44,805 nucleotides of DNA from Clostridiales bacterium (GTDB lineage Bacteria; Bacillota; Clostridia; Lachnospirales; Lachnospiraceae), in assembly GCA_019416265.1 (NCBI GenBank), contig DXXQ01000009.1, positions 1-44,805 on the forward strand, written 5' to 3'. The notes below the pieces were generated by a model. It made no database searches and was not told the origin of the DNA. It was given only the letters and a program-made list of their open reading frames with translations. This document shows, one piece after another, positions 5,242 to 13,074 of the stretch. Every line of letters begins with the position of its first letter. Within the stretch, counting starts at the first letter, position 1. The translations under genes and the position numbers were made by a program.

Positions 5242-7824
5242 ATGAATATCAGTAAATTTACTCAGAAATCAATTCAGGCTGTCCAGGATCTGGAGAAGGT
5301 TGCCTATGAGTACGGCAATCAGGAAATAGAGCAGGAGCATCTGCTTTATACATTATTAAATCAGGAAGACAGCCTGATTCTCAAATTAATTGAGAAGATG
5401 GAAATAAATAAAGAATATTTTATCAACACCGTGAAGAAGGCCCTGGATGCAAAAGTAAAGGTATCCGGCGGAGAGCTTCGGTTCGGACAATATCTGAACA
5501 AAGCGCTGGTAAGCGCAGAAGATGAAGCCCGTGCCATGGGCGACGAATATGTTTCCGTGGAGCACCTGTTTCTCTCCCTTCTGAAAAATGCAAGTCCGTC
5601 CATGAAGAAAATTTTCGGGGAATTCGGAATTACAAGGGAGCGGTTCCTGCAGGCTCTGCAGTCTGTCAGAGGAAACCAGCGGGTAGTCAGCGATAATCCG
5701 GAGGCAACTTACGACACGTTAAACAAATACGGCGAGGACCTGGTGGAGAAGGCGAGAAGTCAGAAGCTGGATCCGGTAATCGGCCGTGATGCGGAGATTC
5801 GAAATATAATCCGAATCCTTTCCCGTAAGACAAAAAACAACCCTGTACTCATCGGTGAACCCGGCGTAGGTAAAACAGCAGCCATCGAGGGACTTGCCCA
5901 GCGAATTGTCCGCGGCGATGTGCCGGAGGGACTGAAGGACAAAAAAATCTTCGCTCTCGACATGGGAGCTCTGGTGGCAGGAGCAAAATACAGAGGTGAA
6001 TTCGAGGAACGTCTCAAAGCAGTTCTCGAGGAGGTAAAGAAGAGCGAGGGCAAAATCATCCTCTTTATTGACGAGCTTCACTTAATCGTAGGCGCAGGCA
6101 AGACAGACGGCGCCATGGATGCAGGAAATATGCTCAAACCAATGCTTGCAAGAGGAGAACTCCACTGTATCGGAGCCACAACCCTTGACGAGTACCGTAA
6201 ATATATTGAAAAGGATGCAGCTCTGGAACGTCGTTTCCAGCCGGTTCTTGTGGATGAGCCGACAGTGGAAGACACCATTTCCATTCTCCGTGGGTTGAAG
6301 GAACGTTACGAGGTTTACCACGGCGTTAAGATTACAGACAGCGCTCTGGTGGCAGCAGCAACCCTTTCCCATCGTTATATTACAGACAGGTTTCTTCCGG
6401 ATAAAGCCATCGACCTGGTAGATGAAGCCTGCGCTCTGATAAAAACAGAACTGGATTCCATGCCCACAGAGCTTGATGAGCAGCGCAGAAAAATCATGCA
6501 GCTTGAAATTGAAGAATCTGCGCTGAAAAAAGAAACAGACAATTTAAGCAAAGAACGTCTGGAAACACTCCAGAAAGAGCTTGCAGAGCTTCGTGACAGC
6601 TTTAATACACAGAAAGCCCAGTGGGACAATGAGAAACATTCTGTGGAGAAACTTCAGAAGCTCCGTGAACAGATAGACGAGGTAAACAGACAGATTCAGA
6701 TTGCCCAGCAGAAATACGATTTGGATAAAATGGCAGAGCTGCAGTATGGTGAACTTCCGAAATTACAGCAGATGCTTGAAATTGAGGAGAGAAATGTAAA
6801 AGAAAGCGATCGCCGTCTTGTCCATGAGGCAGTGACAGACGATGAAATAGCAAGAATTATTTCCCGTTGGACAGGAATCCCTGTAACAAGGCTGACAGAG
6901 GGAGAGAGAGCAAAGCTTCTTTCCCTGGAAGACCAGCTCCATCAGCGGGTGATCGGTCAGGATGAAGGAGTGAAACGTGTGACAGACGCCATTCTTCGTT
7001 CCAAAGCGGGAATCAAGGATCCGTCCAAGCCAATCGGTTCTTTCCTTTTCCTTGGACCAACAGGAGTAGGTAAAACAGAGCTTGCCAAAACACTTGCAGA
7101 AAATCTGTTTGACGACGAGCAGAATATGGTTCGTATCGACATGAGCGAATATATGGAGAAATATTCTGTATCCAGACTGATCGGAGCGCCTCCGGGATAT
7201 GTAGGCTACGAGGAAGGGGGACAGCTGACAGAGGCTGTTCGAAGAAAACCATACAGTGTCGTTCTTTTTGATGAGATCGAAAAAGCACATCCGGACGTAT
7301 TTAACGTGCTTCTTCAGGTCCTTGACGACGGAAGAATCACAGACTCTCAGGGACGTACGGTGGACTTCAAGAATACCATCCTTATTATGACCTCCAACAT
7401 CGGCTCCCCGTACCTTCTTGACGGAATCGGAGAAGACGGAGAGGTGAAACCTGAGGCTGAAGAACTGGTCATGAATGATTTAAGAGGACATTTCCGTCCG
7501 GAATTTTTGAACCGTCTTGACGAAATCATTATGTTTAAGCCTCTGACGAAACAAAACATCGGTGCGATCGTTGAGCTGATGGTAAGCGAACTGAATAAAC
7601 GTCTGGCAGACCAGGAGCTTTCTCTGGAGCTTACGGATGCAGCAAAAGACAGGGTGATCGAGAACGGATACGACCCGGTATACGGTGCCCGTCCGCTGAA
7701 ACGATATCTCCAGAAATATGTGGAAACTCTTGCTGCCCGCAAAATCCTTTCCGGCGACGTACATTCCGGTGACACCCTTGTGCTGGATGTGGAAAACGAC
7801 GAATTTGTTGTAAGGATAAAATAA
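5242..7824 (+). CDS. clpB: ATP-dependent disaggregase ClpB
   Basis: 860 aa, full family length. An N-terminal Clp repeat domain (1-145) is followed by NBD1 with Walker A GEPGVGKT near residue 204 and Walker B LFIDELH near 275, the coiled-coil middle domain (about 400-525) that marks ClpB rather than ClpC, NBD2 with Walker A GPTGVGKT near 605, and the D2-small domain ending in the GARPLKRYLQ segment. It is a hexameric cytosolic unfoldase that rescues aggregated proteins with DnaK. The start is fixed by AAGGAGG 7 nt upstream. Control by HrcA is shown by the CIRCE element, and a leader hairpin precedes the ribosome site. No terminator separates it from the DUF4250 gene, which has its own promoter. 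Confidence 0.97.
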   Translation: MNISKFTQKSIQAVQDLEKVAYEYGNQEIEQEHLLYTLLNQEDSLILKLIEKMEINKEYFINTVKKALDAKVKVSGGELRFGQYLNKALVSAEDEARAMGDEYVSVEHLFLSLLKNASPSMKKIFGEFGITRERFLQALQSVRGNQRVVSDNPEATYDTLNKYGEDLVEKARSQKLDPVIGRDAEIRNIIRILSRKTKNNPVLIGEPGVGKTAAIEGLAQRIVRGDVPEGLKDKKIFALDMGALVAGAKYRGEFEERLKAVLEEVKKSEGKIILFIDELHLIVGAGKTDGAMDAGNMLKPMLARGELHCIGATTLDEYRKYIEKDAALERRFQPVLVDEPTVEDTISILRGLKERYEVYHGVKITDSALVAAATLSHRYITDRFLPDKAIDLVDEACALIKTELDSMPTELDEQRRKIMQLEIEESALKKETDNLSKERLETLQKELAELRDSFNTQKAQWDNEKHSVEKLQKLREQIDEVNRQIQIAQQKYDLDKMAELQYGELPKLQQMLEIEERNVKESDRRLVHEAVTDDEIARIISRWTGIPVTRLTEGERAKLLSLEDQLHQRVIGQDEGVKRVTDAILRSKAGIKDPSKPIGSFLFLGPTGVGKTELAKTLAENLFDDEQNMVRIDMSEYMEKYSVSRLIGAPPGYVGYEEGGQLTEAVRRKPYSVVLFDEIEKAHPDVFNVLLQVLDDGRITDSQGRTVDFKNTILIMTSNIGSPYLLDGIGEDGEVKPEAEELVMNDLRGHFRPEFLNRLDEIIMFKPLTKQNIGAIVELMVSELNKRLADQELSLELTDAAKDRVIENGYDPVYGARPLKRYLQKYVETLAARKILSGDVHSGDTLVLDVENDEFVVRIK

Positions 7825-7830
7825 CAGGGC

Positions 7831-7859
7831 TTGACAAATTTCCGGATTGGTACCATAGT
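7831..7859 (+). promoter_or_regulatory. Promoter of the DUF4250 gene
   Basis: TTGACA (7831-7836), 17-bp spacer, CATAGT (7854-7859; 4 of 6 matches). It starts 6 nt after the clpB stop codon, with no terminator between, so clpB read-through is also likely. Confidence 0.6.
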
Positions 7860-7891
7860 GTTACTGAAAAGAAAGAAAAGGATGGAAGACT

Positions 7892-8065
7892 ATGATACCT
7901 AAAGACCCGGTGATGCTGTTAAGCTATGTGAATACCCAGCTTCGTGATTATTATGAATCTCTGGAGGCGCTTTGCACCTGCAGGGGAATGAAGAAAAAAG
8001 AATTGGTAGAGAAGATGGCAGCCATCGACTACTACTACGATGAAAAAACAAACCAGTTTGTCTGA
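7892..8065 (+). CDS. DUF4250 family small protein
   Basis: 57 aa, beginning MIPKDPVMLLSYVNTQLRDY and ending DEKTNQFV. Start and end match the conserved layout of DUF4250, a family of about 60-residue proteins widespread in Clostridia with no established function. AAGGA (7878-7882) lies 9 nt before the ATG. The protein is acidic and helical, with no signal peptide or membrane segment. It sits directly behind clpB and can be co-transcribed with it, so stress-linked expression is possible but not shown. A compound terminator follows. Confidence 0.85.
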   Translation: MIPKDPVMLLSYVNTQLRDYYESLEALCTCRGMKKKELVEKMAAIDYYYDEKTNQFV

Positions 8066-8096
8066 CACAAAACATTCGGCAGATAAAAGAAGACTG

Positions 8097-8164
8097 TCTG
8101 CCGGGCAGAAGGCTGTAAAAAAGTTCCGCAGGACTCAAAAAGGAGTCCCGGCAGAGCTTTTTTT
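8097..8164 (+). terminator. Compound terminator with competing arms
   Basis: Inner hairpin GGACTC (8131-8136) / GAGTCC (8143-8148), outer stem TCTGCCG (8097-8103) / CGGCAGA (8149-8155), then GC and seven T (8158-8164). The outer 5' arm can instead pair with GGCAGA at 8078-8083 or 8104-8109, which would leave only the inner hairpin. The final T-run makes termination credible. Confidence 0.65.
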
Positions 8165-8329
8165 ATTACTGCCAAAGGGGAGATTCTGTACAGGCTTTCC
8201 TGTCAAAAGATCTCTAAGGATGGAAAGGGATGTATATCTGAAATAGGAATATAAATGATTAGCCCGACAAATAGAAAAAGACAGGCAAACAAGGGAAATC
8301 GTATATTTAAAATATGAAAAAAGTGTGAA

Positions 8330-8361
8330 TTGCACAAAAAACACTTGCATATTTTGTGCAA
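8330..8361 (+). promoter_or_regulatory. Inverted repeat over the -35 region of the marR operon
   Basis: TTGCACAAAA (8330-8339) and TTTTGTGCAA (8352-8361) form a perfect 10-bp inverted repeat with a 12-bp spacer. The spacer contains TTGCAT (8345-8350), a likely -35 box; AT-rich candidates for -10 lie at 8367-8375. It is probably an operator for a dimeric regulator. Confidence 0.6.
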
Positions 8362-8373
8362 AATACTATTATA

Positions 8374-8392
8374 TATTTAGTCGGACTAAATA
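8374..8392 (+). promoter_or_regulatory. MarR operator, 9-1-9 palindrome
   Basis: TATTTAGTC-G-GACTAAATA is perfectly symmetric. It covers the start region of the transcript and ends at the ribosome site (AAAGGAGG, 8393-8400) of the MarR gene, so autorepression is the natural reading. Confidence 0.75.
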
Positions 8393-8407
8393 AAAGGAGG
8401 AAGAGAA

Positions 8408-8938
8408 ATGCTTGAGGGGAACGAACACCCGTTAGGAAAAAGTATGCAGTTTCTCCTGTGGCAGATCAGCAGACAGTATGCGGCAAGATGCTACCGCCAG
8501 ATTACGGAGCAGGGGCTTCAGCCTACGCAGATGCCGTTTCTGATCATGCTTCACAGACACGATGGCTGCAGTCAGAAAGAAATGGCAGAATGGCTGCACA
8601 TTAAGCCGCCTACAGTCAATGTAAGTATTCAGAGGCTGGAGAAAACAGGAATCGTAGAACGAAAACGGGACGAGACAGACCAGCGGATTGCCAGGATCTA
8701 TATCACCGAAAAAGGGAAAACTATCATGAAAAAAATCCTGGAAGAGGCGAAAGAGACAGAGAAGCTTATGTTTGGAAACTTCTCTGAGGCAGAGCTGTGT
8801 CTGCTGCGTCGTTTTTTTGAACAGATTCTGAAAAATACAGAAGAAATGCAGGAGACATTTCCCGGAAGCTGCGGTTTTCTGATGCAGGAGAAAAAACAGG
8901 ATAAAGAATCAAACAGCAGGAAAGGACTGGAAATATGA
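8408..8938 (+). CDS. MarR-family transcriptional regulator
   Basis: 176 aa. The winged-helix core spans about residues 20-105 and includes SQKEMAEWLHIKPPTVNVSI (recognition helix region) and the wing VERKRDETDQRIARIYITEKG, classic MarR signatures. Helices at both ends form the dimer interface. A palindrome (8374-8392) directly in front of the gene suggests it represses its own operon. Its stop overlaps the start of the first ABC gene (ATGA), giving a three-gene unit regulator-exporter-exporter typical of drug- or bile-inducible multidrug efflux. The inducer cannot be read from the sequence. Confidence 0.9.
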   Translation: MLEGNEHPLGKSMQFLLWQISRQYAARCYRQITEQGLQPTQMPFLIMLHRHDGCSQKEMAEWLHIKPPTVNVSIQRLEKTGIVERKRDETDQRIARIYITEKGKTIMKKILEEAKETEKLMFGNFSEAELCLLRRFFEQILKNTEEMQETFPGSCGFLMQEKKQDKESNSRKGLEI

Positions 8939-11097
8939 TCAAACTGATGAAATATCTTAAAAAATCAGCAGGCGCGCTGGTTCTGATCGTAGGACTTCTG
9001 TTTCTCCAGGCGTACTGCGATCTGTCCCTGCCGGATTACACCTCAAAGATTATCAATGTGGGAATCCAGCAGCACGGAATCGAAGACGGAGTTCCGGAAA
9101 AAATCCGTACGGAAACTCTGGACAGCCTGAAGCTTTTTATGTCAAAGGAGGAAGCACAGACTGTTTCGGACGCCTACGTCAGGGAGCAGGAAACATATGT
9201 CTTAAAAGACGATATTTCCAAAGAAAAGAGAGAAGAACTAAACGATATTTTGTGTATGCCGATGATGATGGCAGGGGCATTTACATCAGAAAGTGAAACA
9301 GGCAATGCCATGATACAGAAAATGGGGCTTCCGGAAGGTACAGATCCCATGCAGGCGCTGACTTCTCTTCCGGAGGAGGCAGTTTCAGAAATCATGGCGC
9401 AGATGAAGGAACAGATGAAGGATATGCCGGAGTCCATTATGACCCAGGCGGCTGTAGCCTTTGTCTATTCGGAGTACAATGCCATGGGAGAGGACACCGA
9501 TGCCATCCAGATGAGGTATATTGCAGTTTCCGGTGCGAGGATGCTTGCCATGGCCCTTGTGATCATGCTTGCGGCAATCTGCGTCACCTTCCTTTCGGCA
9601 AGGGTGGCAGCCGCACTGGGACACGATCTGAGAAACAGCATTTACCGGAAGGTAATGAGTTTTTCCAGCAATGAATATAATAAATTTTCCACAGCGTCTC
9701 TGATCACCAGAAGTACCAACGATGTACAGCAGGTACAGATGGTCATGGCAATGATGTTCAGGATCGTTCTTTATGCCCCGATCCTTGGCGTGGGAGGTGT
9801 GCTTAAGGTTCTGGAGACAGATTCCTCAATGACCTGGATTCTTGGTGTGGGAGTTGCGCTGATCCTTTTTGTGATCGTGGTACTTTTTGCAGTGGCAATG
9901 CCGAAATTTACAGTGCTTCAGAAGCTGATAGACAGGCTGAATCTGGTATCCCGTGAAATCCTTACAGGTATTCCCGTTATTCGAGCCTTCAGTCGGGAAA
10001 AGCATGAGGAGGAGCGTTTCGAGACAGCGAATCTGAAGCTTACAAAGACCAACCTTTTTGTCAACCGGTGCATGACCTTTATGATGCCTGTTATGATGCT
10101 GATCATGAACGGAATCTCCGTTTTGATTATTTATACAGGGGCGCATGCAGTAGATAACGGAACCATGCAGGTGGGAAATGTTATGGCATTTATCCAGTAT
10201 GCAATGCAGATCATCATGTCCTTCCTGATGATCACAATGATGTCTATTATGCTTCCCAGAGCAAATGTGGCAGCCCTTAGAATCCATGAGATTCTGAACA
10301 CAGAGGTGAGTATCCGGGATAAGGAAAAAACAGTTTCCCCTGCAGAAAACAGAAAGGGAGAAATTGAATTTGACCATGTAACCTTTGCCTATCCGGACGC
10401 AGGAGAAAACGTCCTTACAGATATTACATTCAAGGCGAAAAAAGGTGATACCATTGCTGTTATCGGAAGTACGGGAAGCGGAAAAAGTACTCTGGTCAAC
10501 CTTATTCCAAGGTTCTACGATGTCACCGGAGGCTGTGTGAAAATAGACGGGGTGGATGTCCGCGATATGACGCAGAAAGACCTTCGCGACCGTCTGGGAT
10601 ATGTACCTCAAAAGGGAGTTCTGTTCTCGGGAACGGTAGACTCCAACATCCGCTACGGTAAGACAGAGATCAGTAAAGATAAGGTGAAAAAAGCGGCGGA
10701 GGTTGCCCAGGCAACAGAGTTTATTGAGGCGAAACCGAAGCAGTATGAGTCTCCTATCGCTCAGGGCGGAAGCAATGTTTCGGGAGGACAGAAGCAGCGT
10801 CTTTCCATTGCGAGAGCAATTGCAAAAGAACCGGAAATCTTTATTTTTGACGACAGTTTTTCCGCTCTTGACTTTAAGACAGACAGTATTTTGCGAAAGG
10901 CGCTGAAGGAATATACAAAGGATGCGACCACTGTGATCGTAGCCCAGCGTATCAGCACCATATTACATGCAGACCAGATCATTGTACTGGATGAGGGAAA
11001 AATGGCAGGCATCGGAACCCATAAAGAACTGATGGAAAACTGCGAGGTTTACCGCCAGATTGCAATGTCTCAGTTATCAGAGGAGGAATTGGCATGA
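8935..11097 (+). CDS. Heterodimeric ABC exporter half-transporter, degenerate-site subunit
   Basis: 720 aa: N-terminal transmembrane domain and C-terminal nucleotide-binding domain. Walker A GSTGSGKST is near residue 511, the signature VSGGQKQR near 616, and Walker B reads IFIFDD, with Asp where the catalytic Glu is expected; the H-loop reads VAQRIS, with Gln for His. These two losses mark the non-catalytic member of a BmrCD/LmrCD/TM287-288-type pair. Between the first two membrane helices lies an unusually long hydrophilic, Met- and Glu-rich insert (about residues 35-190), predicted to be outside the cell. The gene overlaps marR by 4 nt and the partner gene by 4 nt, indicating coupled translation. 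Confidence 0.92.
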   Translation: MIKLMKYLKKSAGALVLIVGLLFLQAYCDLSLPDYTSKIINVGIQQHGIEDGVPEKIRTETLDSLKLFMSKEEAQTVSDAYVREQETYVLKDDISKEKREELNDILCMPMMMAGAFTSESETGNAMIQKMGLPEGTDPMQALTSLPEEAVSEIMAQMKEQMKDMPESIMTQAAVAFVYSEYNAMGEDTDAIQMRYIAVSGARMLAMALVIMLAAICVTFLSARVAAALGHDLRNSIYRKVMSFSSNEYNKFSTASLITRSTNDVQQVQMVMAMMFRIVLYAPILGVGGVLKVLETDSSMTWILGVGVALILFVIVVLFAVAMPKFTVLQKLIDRLNLVSREILTGIPVIRAFSREKHEEERFETANLKLTKTNLFVNRCMTFMMPVMMLIMNGISVLIIYTGAHAVDNGTMQVGNVMAFIQYAMQIIMSFLMITMMSIMLPRANVAALRIHEILNTEVSIRDKEKTVSPAENRKGEIEFDHVTFAYPDAGENVLTDITFKAKKGDTIAVIGSTGSGKSTLVNLIPRFYDVTGGCVKIDGVDVRDMTQKDLRDRLGYVPQKGVLFSGTVDSNIRYGKTEISKDKVKKAAEVAQATEFIEAKPKQYESPIAQGGSNVSGGQKQRLSIARAIAKEPEIFIFDDSFSALDFKTDSILRKALKEYTKDATTVIVAQRISTILHADQIIVLDEGKMAGIGTHKELMENCEVYRQIAMSQLSEEELA

Positions 11098-12932
11098 GCG
11101 AAAGAAGACGCGGCCCCATGGGGGGACATCACGGCGGAGCTATGACAGGGGAAAAAGCCAAGGACTTCAAGGGTTCCATGGCGAAGCTCTTTAAATATAT
11201 GGAGCGGTATAAGTTCCGCTTTATCCTGATGTTTGTATTTGCAGTGGCAGGTACGGTATTCAACATTATAGGACCGAAGATCCTGGGAAAGGCCACAACG
11301 GAGCTTTTCAACGGCCTGATCGCCAAGGTAAACGGCACAGGAGGCATAGATTTCGGAAAAATCGGCACGATTCTTCTGTGGGTCATGGGACTTTACCTTC
11401 TCAGCTCCTGCTTTTCCCTGATTCAGGGATTTGTCATGACCGGAATTTCCAATGATGTGACATACAGTCTGAGAAAGGACATCTCAAAGAAGATTAACCG
11501 TCTGCCTTTAAACTATTTTGAAAGCCGTACAAACGGTGAAATCCTTTCCAGGATCACCAATGATGTGGACACTCTTCAGATGAGCTTAAACCAGAGTATG
11601 ACCCAGCTTATCACCTCGGTGACCACCCTGATCGGCGTATTTGTAATGATGCTTTCCATCAACGGATGGATGACTCTGGCTGCAGTTTTGATCCTTCCCA
11701 TTTCCATGTTTATCATTCAGAATGTAATGAAGCATTCTCAGAAATACTTCCGTGAACAGCAGGAATATCTGGGAAATGTCAACGGACAGATTGAAGAAAA
11801 CTTCAGCGGACACAATGTGGTAAAGGTATTTAACAAAGAAAACGACGTAGTGGAGGAATTCGAAAAGGATAACAGAAAGCTCTATGAATCTGCATGGAAA
11901 TCCCAGTTTTTCTCAGGGATGATGATGCCGATCATGCAGTTTGTGGGAAATCTGGGATATGTGATGGTTGCCCTTCTCGGAGGAGTCTTCGTTATCAAAG
12001 GAAGCATTGAGGTCGGAGATATCCAGTCCTTCTTCCAGTATATCCGAAACTTTACCCAGCCGATCCAGCAGATCGCCCAGGTGACAAATCTTCTCCAGTC
12101 TTCCGCGGCAGCCTCTGAGAGAGTCTTTGAATTTCTGGAAGAGCCGGAGGAGGAACAGACAGTACAGACATCTGCAGACATCGACACCCTTTCCGGAAAC
12201 GTACAGTTTGAGCATGTGGGATTTGGCTATAACCCAGATAAAATGATTGTCCATGATTTCTCCGCAGAGGTGAAGGACGGTCAGAAAATCGCTATTGTAG
12301 GACCCACCGGAGCAGGCAAAACAACCATGGTAAAGCTTCTGATGAGATTCTATGATGTAAACAGCGGAAGCATAAAAGTAGACGGACATGACATCAGGGA
12401 ATTTGACAGAAGCAGACTCCGTGAGATGTTCGGAATGGTACTTCAGGATACCTGGCTGTTTTCGGGAACCATTATGGAAAACATCCGATATGGAAGGCTG
12501 GATGCCACAGATGAAGAGGTGATCGCAGCGGCGAAAGCGGCCCACATCCACCATTTTATCATGCAGCAGCCAGGGGGATATCAGATGGTTCTCGATGAGG
12601 AAACCAGCAATATTTCCCAGGGACAGAAACAGCTTCTTACCATTGCAAGAGCGATCCTTGCAGACAATAAGATCCTGATTCTTGATGAGGCGACTTCCTC
12701 TGTAGATACGCGTACAGAGGTGCAGATCCAGAAGGCCATGGACAATCTGATGAGAGGCAGAACAAGCTTCGTGATCGCGCACCGCCTCTCCACGATCAGG
12801 GATGCAGACCTGATTCTTGTTATGAAGGACGGAGATATTATTGAGCAGGGAAATCATGAAGAGCTCCTTGCAAAGAAAGGATTTTACTACGACCTTTACA
12901 ACAGTCAGTTTGATAAAACAGAAATTGCATAA
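11094..12932 (+). CDS. Heterodimeric ABC exporter half-transporter, catalytic subunit
   Basis: 612 aa with six predicted membrane helices and a C-terminal ATPase. Walker A GPTGAGKTT is near residue 402, Walker B ILILDEA near 526 with the catalytic Glu intact, and the H-loop IAHRLS is intact. Its own signature is altered (ISQGQKQ), as expected when the partner's signature completes the active site: the consensus site is this Walker A/B plus the partner's VSGGQ. The N-terminus is His- and Gly-rich (MGGHHGGAM). Together the two proteins should export hydrophobic drugs or similar compounds under control of the MarR protein. A terminator follows within 25 nt. Confidence 0.93.
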   Translation: MSERRRGPMGGHHGGAMTGEKAKDFKGSMAKLFKYMERYKFRFILMFVFAVAGTVFNIIGPKILGKATTELFNGLIAKVNGTGGIDFGKIGTILLWVMGLYLLSSCFSLIQGFVMTGISNDVTYSLRKDISKKINRLPLNYFESRTNGEILSRITNDVDTLQMSLNQSMTQLITSVTTLIGVFVMMLSINGWMTLAAVLILPISMFIIQNVMKHSQKYFREQQEYLGNVNGQIEENFSGHNVVKVFNKENDVVEEFEKDNRKLYESAWKSQFFSGMMMPIMQFVGNLGYVMVALLGGVFVIKGSIEVGDIQSFFQYIRNFTQPIQQIAQVTNLLQSSAAASERVFEFLEEPEEEQTVQTSADIDTLSGNVQFEHVGFGYNPDKMIVHDFSAEVKDGQKIAIVGPTGAGKTTMVKLLMRFYDVNSGSIKVDGHDIREFDRSRLREMFGMVLQDTWLFSGTIMENIRYGRLDATDEEVIAAAKAAHIHHFIMQQPGGYQMVLDEETSNISQGQKQLLTIARAILADNKILILDEATSSVDTRTEVQIQKAMDNLMRGRTSFVIAHRLSTIRDADLILVMKDGDIIEQGNHEELLAKKGFYYDLYNSQFDKTEIA

Positions 12933-12956
12933 TCTGCAGAATTACGCATATCATAC

Positions 12957-13003
12957 AGCCTGTCGGAGACAGAACATCCGGCAGGCTGATTTTTTTCTTT
13001 TTT
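12957..13003 (+). terminator. Terminator of the marR-ABC operon
   Basis: AGCCTGTCGGA (12957-12967) pairs with TCCGGCAGGCT (12977-12987) with one wobble pair, followed by a long T-rich run from 12990. Confidence 0.85.
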
Positions 13004-13020
13004 CTGAGAAGCCGGTATGC

Positions 13021-13026
13021 TATAAT
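13021..13026 (+). promoter_or_regulatory. -10 element of helD promoter
   Basis: TATAAT preceded by TGC, an extended -10. No good -35 is visible 17 bp upstream, where the terminator T-tract lies. It is 49 nt before the helD start. Confidence 0.5.
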
Positions 13027-13074
13027 AAAAAAATATAGTTTACACACAAATAATAAAATGAGGGATATGCTTTC

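Larger units (their letters stand above)
8066..8407 (+). other. 342-nt intergenic stretch between DUF4250 and the MarR operon
   Basis: No credible gene. It holds three GGCAGA-type arms and a compound terminator (8078-8164), an AT-rich segment, then the MarR-operon promoter with two palindromic operators (8330-8392). A 68-codon frame at 8040-8246 overlaps the terminator and has no ribosome site, so it is not called. Confidence 0.7.

Noticed and set aside
5019..5255. 78-codon plus-strand frame upstream of clpB
   Set aside because: It spans the terminator, CIRCE, promoter and leader hairpin of clpB and has no ribosome site.
8040..8246. 68-codon frame after DUF4250
   Set aside because: It overlaps the DUF4250 gene end and the compound terminator, lacks a ribosome site and shows no family features.
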